Source of the DNA: Psychrobacter piscatorii
GTDB taxonomy: Bacteria; Pseudomonadota; Gammaproteobacteria; Pseudomonadales; Moraxellaceae
NCBI RefSeq assembly: GCF_904846415.1
Contig: NZ_CAJHAR010000024.1
Location: 1 to 54,698, forward strand
Reading direction: 5' to 3'
DNA: 54,698 nt
The notes below the pieces were generated by a model. It was given only the letters and a program-made list of their open reading frames with translations, was not told the origin of the DNA and searched no databases. Position 1 is the first letter of the stretch; the number at the start of each line of letters is the position of its first letter. The translations under genes and the position numbers were made by a program. Shown here piece by piece: positions 17,907 to 27,043 of this stretch.

Positions 17907-18701
17907 CTAACGAGGTAAAATAAACTGCTGATTTTTATTAAAAAAGCGTCGATAAATCAGCAAAGCACTAATCGTACAGCCAAGCGTACTACTTACACAT
18001 ATCAAAAACATCGTCACTATCTGATAGCGTACCGCTTGAGTGGGGTCGGCGCCCGCCAATATTTGGCCAGTCATCATGCCGGGCAAGCTGACAATTCCAA
18101 CGACCAACATAGAGTTGAGCGTTGGGGTCATCCCATTGGTAATCGCAGCACGTATCTGCTCATGCACAGCTTCAAATGGTCTAGCAGAAAGGCTCAGCAT
18201 CATCTCGATACGCCCTTGCTGCTCATGAAAAGCTTCAATCAGTTGATTGCTCGTTAATGAGATGGCTGTCAAAGAATTGCCCAATATCAGCCCCAATATA
18301 GGAATAATGAATTGCGGGGTATACCAAGGCTGTACTCTTAGAATAACGATCATCGCTATTGCAGTGACCAGTGTCGCTGAGGTGCCGACGGCTAGTAGCG
18401 TGTCGGTTAGCAACCCTTTATAGCTGCGTTTGACACGATTTTTGGCGGCACTCCCTGCAATCAGAGTCATGATGGTCAAAATCAGCAGAACTTCATACCA
18501 CTGCTCACGGGCAAAAATCCATGCCAGTATCAGACCAATAAAGCTAAGCTGCACAATGGTGCGAACAGCAGCTATCAACAGCGTTTTTGTCAGTTTTAAG
18601 CGCAGTTGCCATGAGATGAGTAGTACGATGATAATCATACAACTGGCGAGTGCAATATCACTGTAAGTTAGAAATACTTGCATATCATCCATACCATTCA
18701 T
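17907..18701 (-). CDS. fetB: ABC transporter permease, FetB (UPF0014) type
   Basis: Inner-membrane permease of the FetAB family, which in E. coli exports iron and protects against peroxide stress. The 264-residue protein has about six to seven hydrophobic segments. The family hallmark near the N-terminus is LRLKLTKTLLIAAVRTIVQL, and the central loop LSARPFEAVHEQIRAAITNG followed by PTLNSMLVVGIVSLPGMMTG is the most conserved part of this family. It is the last gene of a minus-strand run with the ATPase and a thioesterase, 88 bases after fetA. Earlier in-frame ATGs occur within the first seven codons, so the exact start is uncertain. Iron as substrate is by family only. Confidence 0.85.
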   Translation of the reverse strand: MNGMDDMQVFLTYSDIALASCMIIIVLLISWQLRLKLTKTLLIAAVRTIVQLSFIGLILAWIFAREQWYEVLLILTIMTLIAGSAAKNRVKRSYKGLLTDTLLAVGTSATLVTAIAMIVILRVQPWYTPQFIIPILGLILGNSLTAISLTSNQLIEAFHEQQGRIEMMLSLSARPFEAVHEQIRAAITNGMTPTLNSMLVVGIVSLPGMMTGQILAGADPTQAVRYQIVTMFLICVSSTLGCTISALLIYRRFFNKNQQFILPR

Positions 18702-18789
18702 GGGTGCTCATGATAAAAGGGTAAAAAAGATGGGAGTATAATGAACGCAATCTACTCAAGGTTTTGGGGAAAACTTTAACAACAGTGTT

Positions 18790-19626
18790 CTATAATACCT
18801 CAGTTAGTACACCTGCTTGCATACGCCAATGCCTATGAGCCAGCGGCATGATATCTTTGGTATCATGAGTCACCCATAACAACGTGCGCTGAGTATCTGC
18901 TTGTAACCACCTCGTAAGAAGAGTGACCAGCTGCGCTGAGGTATCGATATCTAGCGCAGCGGTTGGTTCATCTAGCAATAGTACTTGTGCGTTTAATTGT
19001 AATAGACGCAACGTATTCACCAATTGACGCTCACCACCAGATAAATGATGAGACTCTTGTTGCAAAAAGTCTGAATGTCTATTGAGCGTCTCAAGCTGGG
19101 ATATATGCCAGTTTATATCAAAACTTTGAGTCCGATGTGCCTGCAAGTCATAAGGCATTTTTAGGTTTTCAAGCACGCTCCCTTCTAATAACTGTGGATG
19201 CTGAGCAAGTAGAGCAACGTGCTTACGCCAATCCGTAGGTGAAGCGGTGTCGATGCTTTTATGGTTCTGATTTGGCGTGGCATCACTGCGCAGATAAATG
19301 TCGCCAGTAGTCATCGGCAATAATCCTGCCAGCACCCGCAATAGTACCGACTTGCCACTACCAGAAGCACCAGTTAAAACGGTGACTTGCCCTGATAGTA
19401 GCTTGCCACTCGCACCGTTTATCAATATGCGGCTATGAGGCGATAGGCCACCAGATAGCGCATTTTTTTGTCGCTTATGTGACCATCTTTGATAGAGCTT
19501 ATGCGGTGCAAAGGTTTTTGTCTGTTCACCACTACTGTGCTTAGGATTATCGCTACCGACTACCGGTCTGCCATGCACCCAGAGATTATTAAATTCAAGC
19601 AAGGGTCTATCAGGATCAATGCGCAT
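18790..19626 (-). CDS. fetA: ABC transporter ATP-binding protein, FetA type, with N-terminal insertion
   Basis: Nucleotide-binding subunit that pairs with the FetB-like permease. Walker A is GASGSGKS (86-93), the signature is LSGGERQ (about 198), Walker B is VLLLDEP and the switch His lies in LLWVTHDTKD. E. coli FetA has about 225 residues and this has 278. The excess is a hydrophilic insertion around residues 22-62 (after WVHGRPVV) between strand one and the region preceding Walker A; it has no recognisable motif. The start ATG at 19626 is six bases after the stop of the thioesterase gene, so the two are probably translated from one message. Iron export is by family assignment. Confidence 0.85.
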   Translation of the reverse strand: MRIDPDRPLLEFNNLWVHGRPVVGSDNPKHSSGEQTKTFAPHKLYQRWSHKRQKNALSGGLSPHSRILINGASGKLLSGQVTVLTGASGSGKSVLLRVLAGLLPMTTGDIYLRSDATPNQNHKSIDTASPTDWRKHVALLAQHPQLLEGSVLENLKMPYDLQAHRTQSFDINWHISQLETLNRHSDFLQQESHHLSGGERQLVNTLRLLQLNAQVLLLDEPTAALDIDTSAQLVTLLTRWLQADTQRTLLWVTHDTKDIMPLAHRHWRMQAGVLTEVL

Positions 19627-19632
19627 AGCGTT

Positions 19633-20220
19633 CTACAGTCGCTCGTTCATTTGCTCACTAATCGCCTGCTTAATGGCATCTCGTAGCTCTCTTGGTACAC
19701 GGATAGGGCGCATGGGTGTGGTATTCACTGCGTTGTCAGGTTGAATATCAGTTTTTTCATTATTGGCCATTGGCTCTGGCTTAACGAGGTTTTGCACACA
19801 GGCAATGACGATTTTGGTGCTACTCAATAGTTGGCTACTAGCTTTGTCTGAGGCACTATTATCTGATGTGCTGCGATGAATGCTTTGATAAAATATGATG
19901 CTGGCAGGCTTTAGCTCTACTTTATCGATGCGTACAGAGATGACCTCATCTAAGAGAATAGCTCTTTTGTACTGTAAATCCGCCTGACTCACGACAAAAT
20001 GCTGTATATCGCCATCATCAGTTTGCAAAAAGTAACCGTTTAAGCCTAGTTTGGTAAACCAATCACGGCGGCAGTTTTCGAAAAACACCAGATGGTTGGC
20101 GTGATAAACTATGCCGCCTGCATCCGTATGGTTGATGTAGACGTTATAATCTTTAGCAAATAGTGGTTCCATATTATTATTCACGGCTGTATTTTTATTT
20201 TTATGCTCAGTTGTCGTCAT
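19633..20220 (-). CDS. Acyl-CoA thioesterase, YbgC/4HBT hotdog type
   Basis: Hotdog-fold thioesterase that hydrolyses short or medium acyl-CoA thioesters in the cytoplasm. The conserved segment VYINHTDAGGIVYHANHLVFFE (about residues 27-48) has the catalytic Asp33 and the following His40 of the 4-hydroxybenzoyl-CoA thioesterase family. The 195 residues exceed the usual 130-150 because of a polar insertion near 115-135 and a proline-rich tail before the basic helix at the C-terminus. An alternative ATG 16 codons further in would remove a polar N-terminus. It opens the transcript that continues into fetA and fetB. A functional link between thioesterase and iron export is not evident. Confidence 0.8.
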   Translation of the reverse strand: MTTTEHKNKNTAVNNNMEPLFAKDYNVYINHTDAGGIVYHANHLVFFENCRRDWFTKLGLNGYFLQTDDGDIQHFVVSQADLQYKRAILLDEVISVRIDKVELKPASIIFYQSIHRSTSDNSASDKASSQLLSSTKIVIACVQNLVKPEPMANNEKTDIQPDNAVNTTPMRPIRVPRELRDAIKQAISEQMNERL

Positions 20221-20452
20221 AAGGGTGCTCAGTATTTTTGATAAAGGTTGTTTGGCGAACGTAATTTATATATGCGGGCAAATAAGAAACCCAACAAGAA
20301 ATAGTCTCTATTATATTTATAATAAGCGCTACTCTAGCTCAAGATATAAAGCCATGCAACAGCTAGGGCGGCCTAGGTCTGTTATCATAGACATTTGCAT
20401 CGCATACATCTATATCAGCACCGTATTTTAATCAATCAGTATAGGACAGTTT

Positions 20453-21277
20453 ATGACCCGTTTTGTCAGTTTTAATATCAATGGTATCCGTGCTCGCCAG
20501 CATCAGCTTGAGGCAGTGCGCGAGGTAATCGATCCTGATGTCATGGGTCTACAAGAGACCAAAGTCCATGACGATCAATTTCCACTTGATGACATAGAAG
20601 GTCTAGGATATCACGTAGAGTATTTTGGGCAAAAAGGACATTATGGCGTGGCATTACTGTCAAAAGTGGCACCTATATTTGTACAAAAAGGTTTTCCTAG
20701 CGAAGATGCTGAAGCACAAAAGCGTTTTATACATGCACGCTATGAGTTTGAAGGGCGTGAAGTGGATGTGCTCAACGGTTATTTTCCGCAAGGAGAGAGC
20801 CAAGACCATCCGACCAAATTTCCGATGAAGCGTGCTTATTATGCAGATTTAATGGCTTATATTGATACACTAAAGGCAGAAGGTCGTTCGATCATTGTCA
20901 TGGGTGATATGAATATTGCGCCAGAAGACATTGATATCGGTATCGGTGAGGTCAATGCAAAGCGCTGGTTAAAAAATAGAAAAACCTCGTTTTTGCCAGA
21001 GGAACGCGAATGGTACTCAGCATTGATGTCGCGTGAGTTGACCGATACGTACCGTCTGCACTATCCAGAGAGTACCGAATTATACAGCTGGTTTGATTAT
21101 CGCAGTCGCGGCTTTAATGATGAACCTAAGCGCGGTCTACGTATCGATCATATCCTATGCACCTCTGATCTTGTCAATGAATGCATCGATGCTGGAATCA
21201 GCTATGAGCTGCGTGCTATGGAAAAACCCTCAGATCATGCGCCAATCTGGTCGGCATTTGATCTAAAAAAACCGTAA
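20453..21277 (+). CDS. xthA: Exodeoxyribonuclease III
   Basis: Mg-dependent AP endonuclease and 3'-5' exonuclease of base-excision repair, cytoplasmic and monomeric. FNINGIRAR (about 7-15), LQETK with catalytic Glu35, MGDMNIAPEDIDIG (Asp and Asn of the active site) and SDHAPIWS with the C-terminal catalytic His are all intact. The 274 residues match the E. coli enzyme (268). It lies alone, divergent from the thioesterase-fetAB run; a GGACAG purine stretch precedes the ATG. Nothing unusual is seen. Confidence 0.97.
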   Translation: MTRFVSFNINGIRARQHQLEAVREVIDPDVMGLQETKVHDDQFPLDDIEGLGYHVEYFGQKGHYGVALLSKVAPIFVQKGFPSEDAEAQKRFIHARYEFEGREVDVLNGYFPQGESQDHPTKFPMKRAYYADLMAYIDTLKAEGRSIIVMGDMNIAPEDIDIGIGEVNAKRWLKNRKTSFLPEEREWYSALMSRELTDTYRLHYPESTELYSWFDYRSRGFNDEPKRGLRIDHILCTSDLVNECIDAGISYELRAMEKPSDHAPIWSAFDLKKP

Positions 21278-21447
21278 TATTCAGATATAGTCAATTCACT
21301 ATAAAAGCGTTACAGCGTTAACCTCGCTTGAAGTATGAAATATACATTTGCACTCGGTTGCCTTGTACCGCCTTTAAATTGGATCAACTATAGTGTTTAT
21401 TACACATTTAAAAAAAACGATAAAAATTGAAAAATAAGGATTTTACT

Positions 21448-22671
21448 ATGGCTGTTGGAAACGTAGCAGTACCTGATACTATTTATCCCATTGATGGCAT
21501 TAAGCTGAGCGCAACTGCCGCAGGCGTACGCTACAAAAATCGTGACGATTTGGTCGTGATCGAAATCGCTGAACAGGCCACGACCGCAGTTGTCACGACT
21601 AAAAGTACATTTTGCGCCGCGCCTGTACGTATATTACGTGAGCACTTTGCCGCGGCCAGTCCGCGCTATTTGGTAACCAATACAGGTAATGCGAACGCTG
21701 GGACAGGCGCTGATGGTAAACGCCGCGCTACTGACATCTGTACTGCCTTGGCTGACAAGGCTGGCGTAGAGGCTAATACAGTACTGCCATTCTCTACTGG
21801 CGTGATTGGCGAGCCATTAAATAGTGACGCGGTCATTGCAGGTTTAGACGATGCAATAGCAAACTTGGCTTCTGACAGCTGGCTGGCTGCTGCTAATGGT
21901 ATCCGAACGACAGATACTATCCCTAAGCTTGCTAGCCAAAAAATCGACGTTGCAGGTACTAGCTATCATATCACTGGTATGTCAAAAGGCTCAGGCATGA
22001 TACGTCCAAATATGGCGACCATGCTAGGTTATGTCGCAACGGATGCCAATATCGCCGCCGACTTATTGCAAGAGATGCTAAGCGCTATCAATGAGCAATC
22101 TTTTAACCGTATTACCGTTGATGGTGATACATCAACCAATGATTGCTGTGTATTGATTGCGACAGGCGCTGCCAGCTCAGATGTGATTGATAGCCCAGAA
22201 CATCCGCATTATCAGGCTGTTTTTGATGCACTGCGCGAAGTGTTTGTACGTTTGGCACAGCTAATTGTCCGTGACGGTGAAGGCGCTACTAAATTCATGA
22301 CCGTCAAAGTGACTGGCGGTCAGACCACGCAAGAATGTTGCGATGTGGCTTATGCAGTGGCGCATTCGCCGTTGGTGAAAACGGCATTCTTTGCGAGTGA
22401 TGCAAACTGGGGACGCATCTTGGCGGCAGTCGGTTATGCTGGTATTGACGACCTAGATACCGAGCAAGTCGATGTGTATTTGGATGAGGTGATGATTTGT
22501 CAAAATGGCGGTGTTGCGCCCAGCTATACAGAAGAAGCAGGTAAGAAAGTCATGAGCCGCGCTGAGATTACCATTCACATTGATCTTGCTCGTGGTGATG
22601 CTAGTGATACGGTGTATACCTGCGATTTATCATACGACTATGTCAAGATAAACGCTGACTATCGCAGTTAG
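21448..22671 (+). CDS. argJ: Bifunctional ornithine acetyltransferase/N-acetylglutamate synthase
   Basis: Arginine biosynthesis enzyme that transfers acetyl from N-acetylornithine to glutamate, and in bifunctional forms also uses acetyl-CoA. The precursor cleaves itself before the nucleophilic Thr; here KGSGMIRPNMATMLGYV places the break between Ala190 and Thr191, giving alpha and beta chains. NTGNANAGTG forms the oxyanion region. The frame extends to TTG at 21427, but AAGGA ends seven bases before ATG 21448, which is the better start and gives 407 residues, the usual length. Whether it also has the synthase activity cannot be told from sequence. Confidence 0.95.
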   Translation: MAVGNVAVPDTIYPIDGIKLSATAAGVRYKNRDDLVVIEIAEQATTAVVTTKSTFCAAPVRILREHFAAASPRYLVTNTGNANAGTGADGKRRATDICTALADKAGVEANTVLPFSTGVIGEPLNSDAVIAGLDDAIANLASDSWLAAANGIRTTDTIPKLASQKIDVAGTSYHITGMSKGSGMIRPNMATMLGYVATDANIAADLLQEMLSAINEQSFNRITVDGDTSTNDCCVLIATGAASSDVIDSPEHPHYQAVFDALREVFVRLAQLIVRDGEGATKFMTVKVTGGQTTQECCDVAYAVAHSPLVKTAFFASDANWGRILAAVGYAGIDDLDTEQVDVYLDEVMICQNGGVAPSYTEEAGKKVMSRAEITIHIDLARGDASDTVYTCDLSYDYVKINADYRS

Positions 22672-22720
22672 AAAAGGTTTTAAAAGCTCTAATTTTGACA
22701 GATTTTTTAAATCTATTTAT

Positions 22721-22753
22721 AAAAAGCCAGAGTACATATTGCTCTGGCTTTTT
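22721..22753 (+). terminator. Terminator after argJ
   Basis: AAAAAGCCAGAG and CTCTGGCTTTTT form a 12-bp perfect stem over a 9-base loop, about 50 bases after the argJ stop. Confidence 0.92.
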
Positions 22754-23066
22754 AGTGTCTAATACTAAGCTGGTATCAAATGACTCTGTTATTCAATACG
22801 CTTTATTAACATCAGTTGCAAAAGCTGACGTTACTTTACAAAGCAGTCATAGAGAGTAAGGTGAGTTGCGGCCTATACTTGCTCGGGTAAACAGATGATA
22901 TTCACTACACCGCTAGTAAAGCTGGCAAGAGATTTTAATTAGCGTGACTTAAATATCATCATGATAGAAAAAAGCTTTGTTGCATAAGAAAATGCATTAA
23001 GGTTTTCAAAATAATAAGTTTAGATAGAAAACGAAGAATTATTACTAATCATCTGAGGATTGAACA
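22754..23066. other. Intergenic region upstream of the small lipoprotein gene
   Basis: About 310 bases with no credible gene, repeat or RNA. It should hold the promoter of the lipoprotein gene; the ribosome binding site TGAGGA lies close to 23052-23057. Confidence 0.4.
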
Positions 23067-23465
23067 ATGAAAAAATTAGCACTTGCAGCATTGATGACAA
23101 CGTTTGCGCTTACTGGTTGTTCTACTATGGACGTGGACAACGAGCGTACAATGGTTGTAGAAGGCCAGCCTATGAACGTTAAAGTGGTTAATATCCCAAG
23201 TTTTGAAGTGGAAATCGCACCGCGTAAAGCAGTTTGTGATCTGACTGCAACAGACGGTACGATGGTTGAATCACAGTGCCTACAGTATCGCCAAACTTAC
23301 CAGAAAAACTACACCACTCTAAATGGTAATATCCAAGGCTTTACTTATGAGCCAAACTATCGTTATGTCTTAGATGTACGTCAAGAAGCAGTCACTGCTG
23401 AAGGGTCTAATATGGTCAAACCAGTTTGGATTCTAAACGAAGTGGTTTCAAAAACTGCTGAATAA
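23067..23465 (+). CDS. Small lipoprotein of unknown function
   Basis: The first 18 residues form a type II signal peptide (MKKLALAALMTTFALTGC) with lipobox LTGC, so mature Cys18 would be lipidated. Ser at +2 predicts outer-membrane sorting by Lol. The mature part is about 115 residues with two further Cys (AVCDLTA and SQCLQYR) that could form a disulfide in the periplasm, and a tyrosine-rich, probably beta-strand region (FTYEPNYRYVLDVRQE). I do not recognise a family; a DUF4377-like outer-membrane lipoprotein domain would be the first thing to compare. A strong terminator follows, so the gene is probably monocistronic. Confidence 0.8.
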   Translation: MKKLALAALMTTFALTGCSTMDVDNERTMVVEGQPMNVKVVNIPSFEVEIAPRKAVCDLTATDGTMVESQCLQYRQTYQKNYTTLNGNIQGFTYEPNYRYVLDVRQEAVTAEGSNMVKPVWILNEVVSKTAE

Positions 23466-23490
23466 GATAGCTTGAAAGTCTACACTTAAT

Positions 23491-23522
23491 AAAAAGGCCG
23501 CTAATTTATTAGCGGCCTTTTT
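23491..23522. terminator. Bidirectional terminator between the lipoprotein gene and sdaA
   Basis: AAAAAGGCCGCTAA and TTAGCGGCCTTTTT form a perfect 14-bp stem with a 4-base loop, between convergent genes. Confidence 0.93.
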
Positions 23523-23585
23523 ATTATTACGATATCTGCTGCGATGGTGAAATAGAGCAATTAAAGGTAAAATTTATCAGTTACA

Positions 23586-25019
23586 TTAACATTGACTGTA
23601 GTTAACACTAACGCCGCGCGTCGCAGTAGGAATTCTATTATCAGCGTAGACAGCTAGGCCACCACGAGCAGTCTCTTTATATTTATCAGACATATCAGCA
23701 CCTGTCTGTTTCATGGTTTCTATAGCCTTATCCAAAGAGACGAAATGCTGACCATTTCCTCTACAGGCCAGACGTGCTGCATTGATAGCTTTGACCGCAC
23801 CCATGGCATTGCGCTCGATGCAAGGCACCTGCACTAGACCACCAATAGGGTCGCAGGTCAGACCTAAATTATGCTCAATACCGATTTCTGCCGCATTTAA
23901 GCATTTAGCTGGTGTCCCATTCATGATCTCTGCTAATGCAGAACCTGCCATCGCACATGCCGATCCAACCTCGCCTTGGCAGCCGACTTCAGCACCAGAG
24001 ATGGAGGCGTTTTGCTTGATTAGGCTACCGATAGCGGTGGCGTTCAATAAAAACTTGCGGACACCATCTTGGCTGTAGTTAGGTAAAAAATCACGATAGT
24101 AGTGCAATACTGCAGGAATGATACCCGCTGCGCCATTGGTGGGTGCGGTCACAACTTTGCCGCCATTGGCGTTCTCTTCATTGACGGCGAGCGCGTATAA
24201 GTCTACCCAATCCATGGCGGCTAATTTATCAGTTTTGGTGATAGGTTGGTCTTTTTCCGCAGACAGTTGCATGTGTAAATCTTGTGCACGGCGTTTGACA
24301 TCCAAGCCACCTGGCAAAATACCACCATTTTCACAGCCTTGCTTAACGCAATCTTGCATAACCTCCCAAATACTATCTAGGTAGGCAAATACTTCTTCTT
24401 TGTCATGGAAGTGGCATTCATTGGCCAGTACCAATTCGCTGATGCTCAAATCATACTGACGACATTGTTCTAGTAGTTCTGCTGCATTATTAAAAGGATA
24501 AGGCACGCTATCGATCGTTGGGCTGGCATGATCTTCATCCGGATCGGTGGCATCTTCTTCATTGATAACAAAACCACCACCAATCGAATAGTAGGTCTGC
24601 TGATAACGAGTACCGTCAGTCGACATAGCACGAAGCGTCAACGCGTTAGGGTGATAGGGCAGGACAGTATCGTCGTACCAATAAATATCCTGCTCTGTAT
24701 CAAATGCAATCGTGTGAATACCTGACACATTTAATGTCTTGCCAGAAAAAATAGGAGAAAGATAGCTGCTGGTCATACGTGTATCAATAGTGCTAGGTGT
24801 ATGGCCAAGTAACCCTAACAATATGGCAGTATCTGTTGCGTGCCCTTTTCCTGTTGCCGCCAAAGAACCATAAAGCTCGATTTCAATCTTTGCGATAGCC
24901 GTCAGTTCCATTTGCTTGGTCAATGAGGCTAAAAATAAATTGGCGGCTACCATTGGTCCCACTGTATGTGAGCTTGATGGACCAATGCCGATTTTAAATA
25001 AATCAAAAATACTAATCAT
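23586..25019 (-). CDS. sdaA: L-serine ammonia-lyase (single-chain, iron-sulfur type)
   Basis: Deaminates L-serine to pyruvate and ammonia with a 4Fe-4S cluster, in the cytoplasm. The N-terminal beta domain starts SIFDLFKIGIGPSSSHTVGP, the diagnostic SdaA motif. The catalytic alpha domain has TAPTNGAAGIIPAV and the cluster cysteines in VGCQGEVGSACAMAG and VPCIERNA, with GLTCDPIGG between. At 477 residues it is slightly longer than the E. coli enzymes (about 455). The long upstream gap (533 bases) contains structured elements but nothing I can call a riboswitch. Paralogue choice between SdaA, SdaB and TdcG cannot be made, so the symbol is generic. Confidence 0.93.
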   Translation of the reverse strand: MISIFDLFKIGIGPSSSHTVGPMVAANLFLASLTKQMELTAIAKIEIELYGSLAATGKGHATDTAILLGLLGHTPSTIDTRMTSSYLSPIFSGKTLNVSGIHTIAFDTEQDIYWYDDTVLPYHPNALTLRAMSTDGTRYQQTYYSIGGGFVINEEDATDPDEDHASPTIDSVPYPFNNAAELLEQCRQYDLSISELVLANECHFHDKEEVFAYLDSIWEVMQDCVKQGCENGGILPGGLDVKRRAQDLHMQLSAEKDQPITKTDKLAAMDWVDLYALAVNEENANGGKVVTAPTNGAAGIIPAVLHYYRDFLPNYSQDGVRKFLLNATAIGSLIKQNASISGAEVGCQGEVGSACAMAGSALAEIMNGTPAKCLNAAEIGIEHNLGLTCDPIGGLVQVPCIERNAMGAVKAINAARLACRGNGQHFVSLDKAIETMKQTGADMSDKYKETARGGLAVYADNRIPTATRGVSVNYSQC

Positions 25020-25093
25020 AATGAGTTACCGAAAATTCAAAGGCTTGAGCAATTGTGATGATTGCCTTAAGCGCTTTTATTGAAAATATAATA

Positions 25094-25142
25094 GGCAGTC
25101 ATCGCTCGCAGGCACCGTTAAAGGTACTTGTGAGTGGCTGTC
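25094..25142 (+). ncRNA. Candidate structured RNA hairpin upstream of sdaA
   Basis: Read on the plus strand, bases 25094-25116 pair with 25123-25142 around the loop GTTAAA. I count 15 Watson-Crick pairs, four G-U wobbles (25111/25128, 25108/25131, 25099/25137, 25095/25141), one C-A mismatch and one 3-base bulge at 25102-25104. On the minus strand the wobbles become A-C mismatches. It is not followed by a T run, so it is not an ordinary terminator. It could be part of a small RNA or of the long leader of the NCS2 permease gene. Expression is not shown. Confidence 0.35.
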
Positions 25143-25288
25143 TATGGAAAGTGTGCTGTAAAAGAGTACAAGTAGTGACTGAATAATCACTTTTATTTAT
25201 TTTGAAACTCCGCTATCATGCTCGGAGTCAACGACTATGTAACATCCTGTAAGTCAGTACCGCTATTAAGTATGCTAGCTCGTAGAAG

Positions 25289-25368
25289 ACCAAAAGTATT
25301 TTTGATAGTACATATTAATCTCATACAACTAGCAAGACTTGGCTATCATACCAAATAATACTTTTGGT
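25289..25368. repeat. 12-bp perfect inverted repeat, possible hairpin or MITE remnant
   Basis: ACCAAAAGTATT at 25289-25300 is repeated in inverted orientation at 25357-25368, and the flanking inner bases also pair partly (TTTGATAG against CTATCATACCAAAT). No target duplication or coding capacity was seen. Confidence 0.45.
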
Positions 25369-25552
25369 TTATCATATTACAACATAAATGAATGAATTGG
25401 GATGACATATTATGGGTAGAGGATTATAGCGTTTTTCTACCTATATGATCTGCTATCCATACAACCCTGTCTATCAGCCTCTCAATTCAGCTCAGTTTTT
25501 ACTTTATCAGTTATTTTAGCCTATTACCTCAGCTCACATAGGACACGCGCGC

Positions 25553-26977
25553 ATGCCATCTCAAAAAGACCCATCATCAGCTTCAGACAACAGCGCTCAA
25601 GATCAGTCAGCTCAAAACTCATTAGAGGCTGCAGGTATTGATTCAGCAGCCATCAGTTATCCGCACAATCCAGATTTTGAAAATGGTCGCTGGTTTCCGA
25701 CATGGCGACCTTACAAAGGCGATTTGGATCGTGATCCAGTGGGTATCAATGATTATCTGCCACCATCAAAGAGTGTATTACTTGGTATACAACATACATT
25801 TGCCATGTTTGGTGCGACCGTCCTTGCGCCATTATTGATGGGGTTTGACCCTAACTTAGCCATTTTGATGTCTGGTATCTGTACGGTGATGTTTTTTATG
25901 ATCACTGGTGGACGCATGCCAAGCTACTTGGGATCAAGCTTTGCTTTTATCGGTCCAGTGATTGCGGTGACTGCGTATGCAGGGGCAGGGTTCAATGATA
26001 ATTTGAATGTCGCGCTAGGCGGTATCATGGCCTGCGGTATCATTTATGCGTTGATTGGCCTATTGGTGATGAAAACCGGTACTGGCTGGATTGAGCGCTT
26101 GATGCCGCCTATCGTCACCGGTGCCATTGTTATGATTATCGGTCTTAACTTAGCACCAGTCACTATTCAGGGCGTATCTGCCAATCAGTTTGATGCTTGG
26201 ATGGCCACGTTGACTGTATTACTCATCAGTGGGGTGGCTGTGTTTACCCGTGGCATGTTACGTCGTTTACTGCTACTCGTGGGTTTGGTATTGTCATACA
26301 TCGCTTATTTTGTGATGACCAATATCCTAGGTTTTGGTGCGGCAATTGATTTTAGCGCAGTCGCTGCGGCTTCATGGTTTGGTCTGCCTAGCATTCATAC
26401 CCCGCGCTTTGAGATGAGCGCTATTATTCTCATTGCGCCTGTTGCCTTTATTTTGGTCGCTGAAAACTTAGGTCACTTTAAGGCAGTGGAAGGCATGACC
26501 AAGTCTCGCGTGACCCCTTATATGGGCCGAGCATTTTTTGCCGATGGCTTGGCAACGACTTTCTCAGCAGGATTTGGCGGTACAGGTGTGACTACCTATG
26601 CTGAAAACATCGGGGTGATGGCTGTTACCAAAGTATATAGCACAACGATATTTGTTGTCGCAGGTGTGGTCGCTATTATATTAGGGTTATCACCAAAATT
26701 TGGTGCCATTATCCAAACGATACCAGCGGCTTTATTGGGCGGCGCTTCTATCGTCGTTTTCGGTCTGATCACGATCGCTGGGATAAAAATATGGATCGAT
26801 AGCCATATTGATTTTAGTAAAAACAGCAACCTAATCATCGCGGCAGTGACGGTCATTATGGGTACTGGTAACTTTAGCTTGCACTTAGGCGGCTTTGATT
26901 TAGGCGGTATCGGTACGGCTACTTTAGCCGCTATCGTGTTAAATGCTTTGTTTAACCACAGCTCTGAAACTAAATAA
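25553..26977 (+). CDS. NCS2 nucleobase:cation symporter, uracil permease-like
   Basis: Inner-membrane permease of the NCS2/NAT family with roughly 12-14 hydrophobic segments after a hydrophilic 85-residue N-terminus. YLGSSFAFIGPVIAV (about 122-136) is the half-helix substrate motif, VAENLGHFKAVEGM carries the conserved Glu of the binding site, and GTGVTTYAENIGVMAVTKVYST is the UraA/RutG-like pattern, so a pyrimidine such as uracil is the likely substrate. At 474 residues it is longer than UraA (429) because of the serine- and glutamine-rich N-terminal tail. The upstream region is long and structured. Xanthine or another nucleobase cannot be excluded. Confidence 0.88.
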   Translation: MPSQKDPSSASDNSAQDQSAQNSLEAAGIDSAAISYPHNPDFENGRWFPTWRPYKGDLDRDPVGINDYLPPSKSVLLGIQHTFAMFGATVLAPLLMGFDPNLAILMSGICTVMFFMITGGRMPSYLGSSFAFIGPVIAVTAYAGAGFNDNLNVALGGIMACGIIYALIGLLVMKTGTGWIERLMPPIVTGAIVMIIGLNLAPVTIQGVSANQFDAWMATLTVLLISGVAVFTRGMLRRLLLLVGLVLSYIAYFVMTNILGFGAAIDFSAVAAASWFGLPSIHTPRFEMSAIILIAPVAFILVAENLGHFKAVEGMTKSRVTPYMGRAFFADGLATTFSAGFGGTGVTTYAENIGVMAVTKVYSTTIFVVAGVVAIILGLSPKFGAIIQTIPAALLGGASIVVFGLITIAGIKIWIDSHIDFSKNSNLIIAAVTVIMGTGNFSLHLGGFDLGGIGTATLAAIVLNALFNHSSETK

Positions 26978-27043
26978 GTAAGGCTGATGAGATTGAAGTT
27001 TGAGTCTATCGAATAAAAATAGTAAACGTATATCTTCTCTAAT

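Larger units (their letters stand above)
25020..25552. other. Divergent intergenic region with two inverted repeats
   Basis: This 533-base gap separates leftward sdaA from the rightward NCS2 permease. It contains an RNA-like hairpin at 25094-25142 and an inverted repeat at 25289-25368, listed separately. No coding frame with a ribosome binding site is visible. Confidence 0.5.

Noticed and set aside
25020..25250. Glycine or other amino-acid riboswitch before sdaA
   Set aside because: I could not find the conserved core of the glycine aptamer on the minus strand, and the good pairing in this stretch is on the opposite strand.
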